DNA of 14,702 nt from JBFGCM01 sp041581135 (GTDB lineage Bacteria; Actinomycetota; Acidimicrobiia; Spongiisociales; UBA5794). Shown here in pieces: positions 6,219-13,201 of this stretch. The position numbers were made by a program, and so were the translations under genes. The stretch's first letter is position 1, and each line of letters starts with the position of its first letter. The stretch spans positions 1-14,702 of the forward strand of contig JBFGCM010000091.1 in the NCBI GenBank assembly GCA_041581135.1, in the 5' to 3' direction. Under the pieces are notes generated by a model. The model was not told the DNA's origin. It ran no database searches and worked only from the letters and a program-made list of their open reading frames with translations.

Positions 6219-6653
6219 ATGGAGGGCACGGTCCAGAGCATCGAATCTGTGGCGCCGCCACAGCAGCTGCACGATGTGGCCATCGACCTGGAGTCGTACC
6301 CGGAGTGGGTCACCGGGGTGAAAGAGGTCGAGGTGCTCGACACCGACGACGAGGGCCGACCGGCCCGAGCCAGGTTCGTGGTGGAGGCGATGGTGCGTGA
6401 GATCACGTATGTCTTGGTGTACCACTACGACGATGACTACCTCAGGTTCGAGTGGGAGGCAGAGCCGGGCGCCGACATCAAGACGATGACGGGTTACTAC
6501 GAGTTCGCCGAGCTCGACGATGGCGGCACCGAGGTGCGTTACGGGCTTCGTGTGGACCCGGCCTTCCCGGTACCGGGCTTCCTCCGGCGTCAGGCCGAGA
6601 AGACCATCGTGTCCAACGCGCTGCGCGGCCTCAAGAAGAGAGCCGAGGCCTGA
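6219..6653 (+). CDS. SRPBCC / polyketide-cyclase-like (START fold) protein
   Basis: The protein has 144 residues from ATG 6219, chosen by AAAGGAGG 8 bases upstream. It follows the pattern of a single SRPBCC domain: an N-terminal strand (GTVQSIESVA), then AIDLESYPEWVTGVKEVEVLD, where the YPEW helix-strand corner is typical of Coq10/cyclase-like members. A run of beta strands follows (RARFVVEAMVREITYVLVYHYDDDYLRFEWE, TMTGYYEFAELDDGGTEVRYGLRVD) and a C-terminal helix with KTIVSNALRGLKKRAEA. The fold encloses a hydrophobic pocket for lipids or other hydrophobic molecules. The ligand is unknown. It is the first gene of a tight operon, and the ArsA-like ATPase begins two bases after its stop. The pairing suggests a shared role in handling a hydrophobic cargo, which is an inference. 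Confidence 0.85.
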   Translation: MEGTVQSIESVAPPQQLHDVAIDLESYPEWVTGVKEVEVLDTDDEGRPARARFVVEAMVREITYVLVYHYDDDYLRFEWEAEPGADIKTMTGYYEFAELDDGGTEVRYGLRVDPAFPVPGFLRRQAEKTIVSNALRGLKKRAEA

Positions 6654-6655
6654 GC

Positions 6656-7825
6656 GTGCGCGTCCTGCTCGTCACGGGCAAGGGCGGTGTCGGCAAGACC
6701 ACGGTCTCTGCGGCGACGGCGCTGCGCGCCGCAGACCTCGGGTACCGCACGCTGGTGATGTCCACCGATCCCGCCCACAGCCTGGCGGACGCGTTCCAGG
6801 TGCCACTGGGTGACGCCCCCACGAGAATCGTGGAGAACCTGGTCGGCCAGCAGATCGACGCCCAGCGCCGGATGGAGGACTCCTGGGGGGCGGTGCGCGA
6901 CCATCTGACGGAGCTGTTCGATTGGTCCGGCCTCCGGGGGATCGAGGCCGAGGAGCTGACCGTGCTCCCCGGCATGGACGAACTCTTCTCGCTGGCTGCA
7001 GTGAACGACCACGCCGAGTCGGGCGAGTTCGATCTGCTCGTCGTCGACTGTGCCCCCACCGCCGAGACGCTGCGGCTGCTCAGCCTGCCGGAGGCGGCCA
7101 ATTGGTACATGGAGAAGATCTTCCCCACCAGCCGCAAGGTGGTGAAGGCGGTCCGTCCGGTGCTGACCAGGGTCACGTCGTTACCCATCGCCAACGACGA
7201 GTTCTTCGAGGCCGTCGGCCGCTTCTACGACCGCCTCGACGGGGTACGCCGCATCCTGTCCGACCCGGACGTGACCTCGGCCCGGCTGGTCATGAATCCC
7301 GAGAAGATGGTGATCTCCGAGGCGCGGCGAACCTACACCTACCTCGGCTTGTTCGGCTACGCGGTCGACGCTGCCGTCGTGAACCGTGTCCTGCCCCCTT
7401 CGGTCACGGACCCCTACTTCAAGCGGTGGCGTGAGATCCAGCAGGACTACCTCACCGATGTCGAGCAGGGGTTCGCCGACGTCAAGGTGCTCCGGCTTCG
7501 CCTGTTCGACGAGGAGATGGTCGGGGTCGATCTGCTCCGAGCCCTCGGCGACGAGCTGTACGGCGACGCCGATCCCACGGTGCGGATGTCGGAGGGGCGT
7601 CCGTTCTACGTCGAGGACGAGGGCGATGATGTGGTGCTCGTGCTGAGCGTCCCCTTCGCGGAGAAAGGGGATGTCGATGTGATGCGCAATGCGGACGAAC
7701 TGCTCATCACCGTTGGTTCCTATCGCCGATCGTTCGTCCTGCCGGACAGCCTCAAGCGGCGTGAGGTGCGCCGCGCCCGCCTCCACGAAGGTGAGCTGCG
7801 GGTGACCTTTGGTGAGCACGAATGA
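6656..7825 (+). CDS. ArsA/Get3-family ATPase with C-terminal Hsp20-like domain
   Basis: The protein has 389 residues from GTG 6656, with GAGG 7 bases upstream and only two bases after the previous stop. It has the deviant Walker A of SIMIBI ATPases (TGKGGVGKTT, residues 7-16, with signature Lys9), switch I STDPAHSLADAF (36-47) and the Walker B-like strand LLVVDCAPTAETLRLL (127-142). The C-terminal ~80 residues (RPFYVEDEGDDVVLVLSVPF, ELLITVGSYRRSFVLPD) match an alpha-crystallin/Hsp20-like beta domain found on some ArsA homologues. The only cysteine is Cys132. The arsenite-binding cysteines of ArsA and the CxxC zinc site of eukaryotic Get3 are both absent, and no arsB/arsR is nearby. A role as an ATP-driven chaperone or targeting factor is therefore more likely than arsenite export. 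The stop overlaps the next start as ATGA. The single-domain length implies a homodimer. Confidence 0.88.
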   Translation: MRVLLVTGKGGVGKTTVSAATALRAADLGYRTLVMSTDPAHSLADAFQVPLGDAPTRIVENLVGQQIDAQRRMEDSWGAVRDHLTELFDWSGLRGIEAEELTVLPGMDELFSLAAVNDHAESGEFDLLVVDCAPTAETLRLLSLPEAANWYMEKIFPTSRKVVKAVRPVLTRVTSLPIANDEFFEAVGRFYDRLDGVRRILSDPDVTSARLVMNPEKMVISEARRTYTYLGLFGYAVDAAVVNRVLPPSVTDPYFKRWREIQQDYLTDVEQGFADVKVLRLRLFDEEMVGVDLLRALGDELYGDADPTVRMSEGRPFYVEDEGDDVVLVLSVPFAEKGDVDVMRNADELLITVGSYRRSFVLPDSLKRREVRRARLHEGELRVTFGEHE

Positions 7826-8070
7826 CCAAGGACGCGGTGGCAGATCCGGGTCCCGAGCTGGACGGAAGCGGCGACCACGACCCGGACGCCCAGTATACCG
7901 AGGCGCTGATCCTGGGGCTGAAACGGGCTCGGGTCCACCTCGTTCGCGCCGGCATCGAGCTGGTGAGCGGGCTGGGCGTGGTCATCGAGGAGTTGAAGCG
8001 GGTCCGCGACGAGGAAGACGACGCGACCCACGGGAAGTCGCGCGGGCCCACTCGGATTGAGCTCGAGTGA
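7822..8070 (+). CDS. Small helical protein of unknown function in ArsA operon
   Basis: The protein has 82 residues from the ATG that overlaps the ATPase stop (ATGA). The N-terminal ~22 residues are acidic and Pro/Gly rich. Residues ~24-64 form one long amphipathic helix (TEALILGLKRARVHLVRAGIELVSGLGVVIEELKRV, in two parts) with alternating hydrophobic and basic faces. The tail is charged. There is no cysteine and no true membrane helix. I do not recognise a family. Translational coupling to the ArsA-like ATPase suggests that it is a partner or regulator of that ATPase, which is inference only. It is followed by a 31-base gap before the kinase ATG, or 19 bases if the kinase starts at GTG 8090. 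Confidence 0.72.
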   Translation: MTKDAVADPGPELDGSGDHDPDAQYTEALILGLKRARVHLVRAGIELVSGLGVVIEELKRVRDEEDDATHGKSRGPTRIELE

Positions 8071-8101
8071 TGCGGCGGCGAGGCGACGGGTGGGATTCGG
8101 C

Positions 8102-9052
8102 ATGACCGAGCCGACCTCGAGTGAGTTCGTCGGTATCGACATCGGCGGCACGAAGGTCGCCGGAGTCCGCATCGCGCGAGACGGCAAGGTGCTGGAACGG
8201 TCCCGGTCGTTCACGCCGGCCGAGCCCGAGAAGTTCCTGGAAGCGGCTCACGAAGCGGCTGATGCCCTGCGTACAGAGGGTGTCGCCGCCGTCGGTCTCG
8301 GCCTCGCCGGCCTGGTGAGATGGCCCGAGGGTGTGTTCGCATGGGGCCCCCACGTGGCGGGGACGGGGGTACCGGCCAGGGACGAGATGAGCGAGCTCGT
8401 CGGCCTACCCGTGGTCGTCGACAACGATGCCAACCTGACCGCCTACGCCGAGGCGGTCGCCGGTGCCGGCCAAGGCTACGACCACATCGTGCTGGTCACC
8501 CTCGGCACCGGTATCGGGGGCGGCATCGTCATCAACGGAGAGATCTACCGAGGGGCCTCGTTCGCCGGCGAGTTCGGCCACATGACGATGCGGGCCGAGG
8601 GGCCCAGCTGCGCGTGTGGCCGGCAAGGATGTTGGGAGACGCTCGCCTCCGGACCGGCGTTGGCGCGGTTCGCCAAGGAGGCCGTCGCCGTCGATCCCAA
8701 CTCGCTGTTCGCCAGGCGCTATCCCGATCCCAGCAGTGAAGACGTGATCGCCGCGGTTCGCGCCGGTGACGCCACTGCGTTCGCCCTGGTGGAGCGGGTG
8801 GGGCGCTGGTTCGGGCTCGGCCTGTCGACCCTGATCACGGCGCTCGATCCCGACATCGTCATCGTCGGGGGAGGGCTGGGTTCTGTGGGTGAGTCGCTCA
8901 TCGACCCGGCGAGGCGCGCCGTCCAGGCAACGTTGCACGGCGCTCCTCACCGCCAACCGCCGCCCATCGTCGGCGCTGCGTTGGGTCCGGATGCGGGAGC
9001 CATCGGTGCCGCTCTCTTGGCCCGCGACACCGTGGAGGTGCCGACCACGTGA
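8102..9052 (+). CDS. glk: ROK-family glucokinase
   Basis: The protein has 316 residues from ATG 8102. In-frame GTG 8090, with GAGG six bases upstream, is a possible alternative start. It carries the ROK signature set: phosphate-binding GIDIGGTK (11-18), VVDNDANLTAYAE with catalytic Asp109, LGTGIGGG (134-141), the sugar-binding EFGH (157-160), and the zinc site His160 with Cys170, Cys172 and Cys177 (CACGRQGCWE). There is no N-terminal helix-turn-helix, so it is an enzyme and not a ROK repressor. The expected reaction is ATP (or polyphosphate) plus glucose to glucose-6-phosphate in the cytosol. Related ROK members act on fructose, N-acetylglucosamine or mannose, so the sugar is likely but not proven. 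A glgP gene 2 kb away fits a glucan/glucose theme. Its stop overlaps the DUF1232 start as GTGA. Confidence 0.88.
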   Translation: MTEPTSSEFVGIDIGGTKVAGVRIARDGKVLERSRSFTPAEPEKFLEAAHEAADALRTEGVAAVGLGLAGLVRWPEGVFAWGPHVAGTGVPARDEMSELVGLPVVVDNDANLTAYAEAVAGAGQGYDHIVLVTLGTGIGGGIVINGEIYRGASFAGEFGHMTMRAEGPSCACGRQGCWETLASGPALARFAKEAVAVDPNSLFARRYPDPSSEDVIAAVRAGDATAFALVERVGRWFGLGLSTLITALDPDIVIVGGGLGSVGESLIDPARRAVQATLHGAPHRQPPPIVGAALGPDAGAIGAALLARDTVEVPTT

Positions 9053-9423
9053 TCCGACCCGCCGACCGCGACTGGCAGGACCTCGCCAGAGAGGTCGTGC
9101 TCATGTTCCCCAATCTGATCAAACTGCTCGGCCGGCTGCTCCGGGATCCACGAGTGCCGATGCGACGCAAGGCGATCGCCGGCATCGCCGTCGGGTACAT
9201 CGTCTCACCGATCGACCTGGTTCCCGACTTCATCCCGGTCGTGGGGCAGGTCGACGACGTGTTGATCGTCGCCTACGCCATCCATCACCTGATCGAAGGG
9301 GCGGGGTTCGATGTGGTGGCCGAGCATTGGGACGGCGAACCGGAGAGCCTGGAGCTCATCGATGCGGTCGTTGCCTGGGGCGCCGACCTGGTCCCGCCGA
9401 GGGTGCGACGGCTCCTGTCCTGA
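9049..9423 (+). CDS. YkvA-family (DUF1232) protein
   Basis: The protein has 124 residues from GTG 9049, overlapping the kinase stop by four bases (GTGA). The diagnostic DUF1232 block is at residues 50-70: YIVSPIDLVPDFIPVVGQVDD. It is preceded by a basic helix (LLRDPRVPMRRKAIAGIAVG) and followed by a hydrophobic segment (VLIVAYAIHHLIEGAG). The family is probably membrane-associated and has no firmly established biochemical function. The C-terminal ~45 residues (FDVVAEHWDGEPESLELIDAV) are acidic and look like an extra helix. It ends the SRPBCC-ArsA-kinase operon, nine bases before the convergent end of the next gene. Confidence 0.88.
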   Translation: MIRPADRDWQDLAREVVLMFPNLIKLLGRLLRDPRVPMRRKAIAGIAVGYIVSPIDLVPDFIPVVGQVDDVLIVAYAIHHLIEGAGFDVVAEHWDGEPESLELIDAVVAWGADLVPPRVRRLLS

Positions 9424-9432
9424 CCGATCCTG

Positions 9433-9633
9433 TCAGCGTCTGGAGTACGCAGCCGAGCTACCTCCGCCGACCCCGGCGACGATCATCGACATGAGGATGC
9501 CGGCGGGCAAGGTGCCCCAGTAGGAGAGCCCGGCTCCCGGGGCGAGATTGCCGATGAACAGCATCAGCAGCCAGGTCGCCGGAAAGGTCGAGATCAGGAA
9601 GATCGCTGCGGCGGTGATCAATGCGCGGATCAT
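9433..9633 (-). CDS. Two-helix small membrane protein
   Basis: The protein has 66 residues. The start at 9633 is fixed by GGAGGGA seven bases upstream on this strand. A longer open frame to 9819 has no such support and runs through the divergent intergenic region. Hydrophobic helices lie at about 4-29 (ALITAAAIFLISTFPATWLL) and 38-57 (YWGTLPAGILMSMIVAGVGG), with a short Gly/Pro loop between. The end is basic (AAYSRR), so both termini probably face the cytoplasm. I know no family for it. It converges on the DUF1232 gene with a nine-base gap and diverges from alaC. Confidence 0.72.
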   Translation of the reverse strand: MIRALITAAAIFLISTFPATWLLMLFIGNLAPGAGLSYWGTLPAGILMSMIVAGVGGGSSAAYSRR

Positions 9634-9640
9634 CGGGGGC

Positions 9641-9647
9641 TCCCTCC
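9641..9647 (-). promoter_or_regulatory. Shine-Dalgarno GGAGGGA for the two-helix membrane protein
   Basis: On the minus strand GGAGGGA lies seven bases before the ATG at 9633. It supports the short 66-residue protein over the longer open frame. Confidence 0.65.
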
Positions 9648-9660
9648 GTCGATGCTCGAG

Positions 9661-9666
9661 AGCGTA
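9661..9666 (-). promoter_or_regulatory. Candidate -10 box (TACGCT, minus strand)
   Basis: TACGCT on the minus strand would start RNA near 9653, about 20 bases before ATG 9633 and upstream of its Shine-Dalgarno. It is the same hexamer as the alaC -10 candidate at 9805 on the other strand. No -35 is evident. Confidence 0.35.
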
Positions 9667-9753
9667 CCGATGGGTCCGTATCCGGCCGGGCGTTTCGATC
9701 CCCAGCTTCGGCGGGCGCCGCGCCTCCGGGAACCGCTGGTCGTCGGGACCACA

Positions 9754-9801
9754 TGCCCCGGGACCGGCTCGATCACAAGAAGTCTCGTTGGTGCCGGGGC
9801 A
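9754..9801. repeat. 8-bp inverted repeat upstream of alaC
   Basis: TGCCCCGG (9754-9761) and CCGGGGCA (9794-9801) are exact reverse complements with a 32-base spacer. The right arm ends three bases before the TACGCT box. It may be an operator pair, but GC-rich 8-mers recur by chance. Confidence 0.3.
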
Positions 9802-9804
9802 GAC

Positions 9805-9810
9805 TACGCT
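9805..9810 (+). promoter_or_regulatory. Candidate -10 box (TACGCT) for leaderless alaC
   Basis: TACGCT ends seven bases before ATG 9818, the same TANNNT-N7-start spacing seen at 2633 and 3781. No Shine-Dalgarno sequence precedes the ATG (CCGCGCC), consistent with a leaderless mRNA. Confidence 0.5.
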
Positions 9811-9817
9811 CCGCGCC

Positions 9818-10990
9818 ATGGAGTTCAGACGGATCGGCGGCCTCCCGCCATACGTGTTTGCCGAGGTGGATCAACTCAAGCTCGAAGCGCGCCGGCGCGG
9901 TGAGGACATCGTGGATCTCGGCTTCGGCAACCCCGACATTCCCTCCCCCGAGGCGATCGTCGAGAAGTTGGCCGAAGCGGCGCGCAACGGCCGCAACCAC
10001 CGCTATTCCGCGTCGCGGGGCCTGCCCAATCTGCGCAAGGCGGTAGCCGACCGGTACCTACGCGCCTACGGGGTGGAGCTGGATCCCGACGAAGAAGTCA
10101 TCAACACCATCGGCGCCAAGGAGGGCCTCTCCCACCTGATGTGGGCTCTGGTGCAGCCGGGCGATGTCGCCCTCGTGCCCGAGCCCAGCTATCCGATTCA
10201 CATCTACGCCCCGGCACTCGCCGGTGCGGAGGTGCGCCGGGTGCATCTGTCGCTGGGTGATGACTTCTTCGAGAGCCTTCGGCTGGCCTTCCTGGAGTCG
10301 TGGCCACGGCCTCGGGTCATCGTGACCTCCTTCCCGCACAACCCCACCACTGCGATCGCCGACCGGGAGTTCTTCGAGCGGCTCGTTGCCTTCGCCCACG
10401 CCAATGAGGTGATGCTCGTACACGACTTCGCCTACGCGGACATCGCGTTCGACGATCACCGTCCACCGAGCCTGCTGTCGGTGCCCGGGGCGCGCGAAGT
10501 GGGCGTCGAGCTCTACACGCTCTCCAAGAGCCACTCCATGCCGGGTTGGCGGGTCGGGTTCGTGGTGGGGAACCGTGAGATGGTCGGAGCGCTGCGCAAG
10601 CTCAAGTCCTACCTCGACTACGGCACCTTCCAGCCGATCCAGATCGCCGCGATCGTCGCGCTCAACGAGGGAGACGCGTACATCGACGAGGTCAATGACA
10701 TCTACCGCAGCCGGCGCGACACCCTGATCGACGGATTACACCGGGCCGGATGGAAGGTGGAGACTCCCAAGGGCACCATGTTCCTGTGGGCAGAGATCCC
10801 GGGCCCCTACCGCGAGCTGGGATCCCTGGAGTTCACGAAGCTGCTCTTGCGCGAAGCCAAGATGGCAGTGAGCCCCGGCGTCGGATTCGGACCGTCCGGC
10901 GACGGCCACGTGCGGTTTGCGCTCGTCGAGAACGAGCACCGCATCCAGCAGGCGGTGCGCGGCATCAAGCGCACCCTCGACCGGCTCTAG
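9818..10990 (+). CDS. alaC: AlaC-like alanine (glutamate-pyruvate) aminotransferase
   Basis: The protein has 390 residues from ATG 9818. The long open frame upstream to 9548 is non-coding in character. It is a fold-type I, class I PLP aminotransferase, with cofactor and substrate residues visible: Tyr63 (RYSASRGLP), Asn175 in SFPHNPTTA, Asp203 and Tyr206 in VHDFAYADIAFDD, the PLP lysine Lys237 in YTLSKSHSMPGWRVGF, and Arg366 in HVRFAL. From memory, the sequence follows E. coli AlaC closely (RLPPYVF-type start, SYPIHIY, KSYLDYGTF, GSLEFTKLLL, VSPGVGFG). AlaC interconverts pyruvate plus glutamate with alanine plus 2-oxoglutarate. Related actinobacterial enzymes are sometimes annotated as LL-diaminopimelate aminotransferase, so substrate range is not certain. 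It ends in a TAG whose CTAG is shared with the opposing glgP stop. Confidence 0.88.
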   Translation: MEFRRIGGLPPYVFAEVDQLKLEARRRGEDIVDLGFGNPDIPSPEAIVEKLAEAARNGRNHRYSASRGLPNLRKAVADRYLRAYGVELDPDEEVINTIGAKEGLSHLMWALVQPGDVALVPEPSYPIHIYAPALAGAEVRRVHLSLGDDFFESLRLAFLESWPRPRVIVTSFPHNPTTAIADREFFERLVAFAHANEVMLVHDFAYADIAFDDHRPPSLLSVPGAREVGVELYTLSKSHSMPGWRVGFVVGNREMVGALRKLKSYLDYGTFQPIQIAAIVALNEGDAYIDEVNDIYRSRRDTLIDGLHRAGWKVETPKGTMFLWAEIPGPYRELGSLEFTKLLLREAKMAVSPGVGFGPSGDGHVRFALVENEHRIQQAVRGIKRTLDRL

Positions 10991-13128
10991 GTCGCCGCCA
11001 CCTCGACGCCCGCCAGCGGTGCGTACGCCTCCGTGTACTCGGTCACCATCCGGTGCGCCGAGAACGCCGGCGTCAGCTCGGCCATGGCCGCTTTCATCAT
11101 GCGCACCCACGAGACCGGAATGCCCGCCTCGTTCCGGTCGTAGTAGGCCGGGAGCACCGCCGACTCCAGCAAGTGGTACAGCACGGCGGCGTCTTCGGCG
11201 TCGGATGCGGTGTTCTCGGAGAACCCCCAGCCCGTGTTGGCGGTGCAGCCCTCCACCCACCAGCCGTCGAGGACGCTCAGGTTGAGACCCCCATTGGCGG
11301 CCGCCTTCATGCCGGACGTTCCGCTCGCTTCCATCGGCGGGCGCGGCGTGTTCAACCAGACATCCGTGCCCGATACCAAGTACTGGGCGAGCGCCATGTC
11401 GTAGTTCTCGATGAAGAACAGATGGCCTTCCAGATCGTGGGTCTTGGCGATGTCGACCACCCACTTGATGAGACCCTGGCCTTCCCGGTCGGCAGGGTGC
11501 GCCTTGCCGGCGAACACGATCTGCATCGGACGTTCGGGATTGGTGAGCAGCCACCGGATCCGGCCGGGATCGGAGAACAACAGTCCGGCCCGCTTGTAGG
11601 TGGCGAAGCGCCGGGCGAAGGTGATCGTGAGCCGGTCACTCGGAAGCTGGTCGTAGAACCACCGGAGGCGGTCGGGGTCCGCTCCGTGGCGGGCGGCTTG
11701 GGTGACGAGCCGGTTGCGCAGGTTGCGCAACATGACCTCTTTCTGTTGCTGGTGCGCCTCCCATACCTCGGCGTCGGGGACGTCGTGGATCGCCTGCCAG
11801 GTCTCGGGTTCGGTGAGCAGCTCCGCCCAGTCCGGTCCGATGTTGCGCTCGTACAGCCGGCTCATGGCACGGCCGATCCACGTAGGGGTGTGGATCCCGT
11901 TGGTGATGGCGCCCGACTTGCCACCGATGACGCCGCCCCAGTCGTGGGTCACCACTTGCCCGTGACGTTGGCTGACCCCGTTCACCTTGGAGGCGAACCG
12001 AATCGCCAAGGCTCCCATGTCGAAGCGGTGCGGGTCGCCAGAGGGTCCGACCCCCAGCTCGCGAAGATGCTCTTGCGGTACCTCGGGAACCGCTGCGGCG
12101 AGGTAGCGCTCCACCATCGTGGCCTCGAACACTTCGTTGCCTGCAGGTACCGGCGTGTGCAGGGTGAAGAGCGTGTTGTCGCGGATCTCCTCCCGCGCCT
12201 TCTCGAAGTCGACGGAGTCGATGCGCTTGGCGAGCCGCTCCAGCACGCTGAACGCCGAGTGGCCCTCGTTGATGTGCCACGCAACGGGGTCGATGCCCAG
12301 CGCATCCAGGACACGCACGCCACCGATGCCCAGCACCAGCTCCTGGCACAACCGCATCTCGCGGCCTCGCACGTACAGCATGTGGGTGATGGGACGATCG
12401 GCAGGGTCGTTCTCCTTGAGGTCGGTATCCAGCAACACCAGAGGAATACGACCCACCTGGATCATCCAGGCGCCGATGTGGACGGTGCGACCGGGCAGCT
12501 CGACTTCGACCCGCAACGGGTGGCCGGAACGATCCATGATGGGCCGGATGCCCCGGCGAGCCGTCTCGAGGTCTCTGTACTCGGCCTGCTGGTACCCGTC
12601 GGGATCCACCCGCTGCTGGAAGTAGCCGCGGCGATAGAACAGCCCGACGGCCACCAGCGGCACGCCCAGGTCGGACGCCGCCTTGAGGTGATCACCTGCC
12701 AGGATCCCCAGGCCGCCCGAGTAGAACGGCAGCGTCTGGTGAAGCCCGAACTCGGCGCAGAGGTAGGCCACCGAGCCGCCGAAGCGGTCGCCGAAGTGCC
12801 TGGCGAACCACGTGCCCTGTCCACGTATGTAGGCGTCGAAACGACTGACGACCGTCTGATACAGCTCGTTGAAGCTGGCGCTGTCGCTGAGCACTTCCCA
12901 CGTCTGGGAGTCGACGAACGACAGCAGCGTCAGTGGGTTTTTGTTGCGTGCCCACACTTGAGGGTCGATGCGTCCCCACAGGTCATAGGCCTCGCGGTCC
13001 CACACCCACCACATGTTCTCGGCGAGATCGCGGATCCGGGCGAACTCGCGGGGCACCCGGGTCGGCGCCGTCGATGGACCGGCCTGGATGGAGACGGCGG
13101 ACGGCAGCCCGGCGGGGGTGGTGGTCAC
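10987..13128 (-). CDS. glgP: Alpha-glucan (glycogen) phosphorylase
   Basis: The protein has 713 residues. The start GTG 13128 is chosen for AAGGAG eight bases upstream; the open frame extends to 13329, through the divergent promoter region. It releases glucose-1-phosphate from alpha-1,4-glucans with PLP. It belongs to the DUF3417-type branch: N-terminal DLAENMWWVWDREAYDLW, then CAEFGLHQTLPFYSGGLGILAGDHLKAASDLG, WHINEGHSAF, THTPVPAGNEVFEA-type loop (seen as LHTPVPAGNEVFEA), NGIHTPTW, TFARRFATYKR, VFAGKAHPADREGQ and EASGTSGMKAAANGG with PLP Lys608. From memory, mycobacterial GlgP has ~860 residues with a beta-rich C-terminal domain of ~130. This protein ends just after the helix EYTEAYAPL, so it is a short form. 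The catalytic core looks complete. It is divergent from threonine aldolase with its own promoter, and tail to tail with alaC. Confidence 0.9.
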   Translation of the reverse strand: MTTTPAGLPSAVSIQAGPSTAPTRVPREFARIRDLAENMWWVWDREAYDLWGRIDPQVWARNKNPLTLLSFVDSQTWEVLSDSASFNELYQTVVSRFDAYIRGQGTWFARHFGDRFGGSVAYLCAEFGLHQTLPFYSGGLGILAGDHLKAASDLGVPLVAVGLFYRRGYFQQRVDPDGYQQAEYRDLETARRGIRPIMDRSGHPLRVEVELPGRTVHIGAWMIQVGRIPLVLLDTDLKENDPADRPITHMLYVRGREMRLCQELVLGIGGVRVLDALGIDPVAWHINEGHSAFSVLERLAKRIDSVDFEKAREEIRDNTLFTLHTPVPAGNEVFEATMVERYLAAAVPEVPQEHLRELGVGPSGDPHRFDMGALAIRFASKVNGVSQRHGQVVTHDWGGVIGGKSGAITNGIHTPTWIGRAMSRLYERNIGPDWAELLTEPETWQAIHDVPDAEVWEAHQQQKEVMLRNLRNRLVTQAARHGADPDRLRWFYDQLPSDRLTITFARRFATYKRAGLLFSDPGRIRWLLTNPERPMQIVFAGKAHPADREGQGLIKWVVDIAKTHDLEGHLFFIENYDMALAQYLVSGTDVWLNTPRPPMEASGTSGMKAAANGGLNLSVLDGWWVEGCTANTGWGFSENTASDAEDAAVLYHLLESAVLPAYYDRNEAGIPVSWVRMMKAAMAELTPAFSAHRMVTEYTEAYAPLAGVEVAAT

Positions 13129-13136
13129 GGAGTCAT

Positions 13137-13142
13137 CTCCTT
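13137..13142 (-). promoter_or_regulatory. Shine-Dalgarno AAGGAG for glgP
   Basis: AAGGAG on the minus strand lies eight bases before GTG 13128 and fixes that start. Confidence 0.65.
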
Positions 13143-13155
13143 GGAGGGGGCGACT

Positions 13156-13184
13156 ATTGAACCCGCCTTTGCGACGCGTGGCAA
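13156..13184 (-). promoter_or_regulatory. Sigma-A-type promoter for glgP
   Basis: On the minus strand TTGCCA (13184-13179) and TTCAAT (13161-13156) are separated by exactly 17 bases. The -35 matches TTGACA at 5 of 6 positions and the -10 matches TATAAT at 4 of 6. Transcription would start near 13149, giving a ~20-base leader with AAGGAG before GTG 13128. Confidence 0.55.
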
Positions 13185-13201
13185 GACGTGGGCGACACGT
13201 C
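13185..13201. promoter_or_regulatory. Palindrome between divergent glgP/ltaE promoters, operator candidate
   Basis: GACGTGGGCGACACGTC has perfect 6-base arms (GACGTG / CACGTC) and a 5-base centre. It abuts the glgP -35 and overlaps the candidate ltaE -35, so a bound dimer could control both genes. The cognate regulator is unknown. Confidence 0.45.

Noticed and set aside
6656..7825. Arsenite-efflux ATPase (arsA of an ars operon)
   Set aside because: There is only one cysteine in the protein, no paired ArsA domains, and no arsB, arsD or arsR nearby.
9634..9819. N-terminal extension of the 66-residue membrane protein up to 9819
   Set aside because: It has low-complexity Arg/Pro sequence and runs through the intergenic region, while a GGAGGGA site marks the start at 9633.
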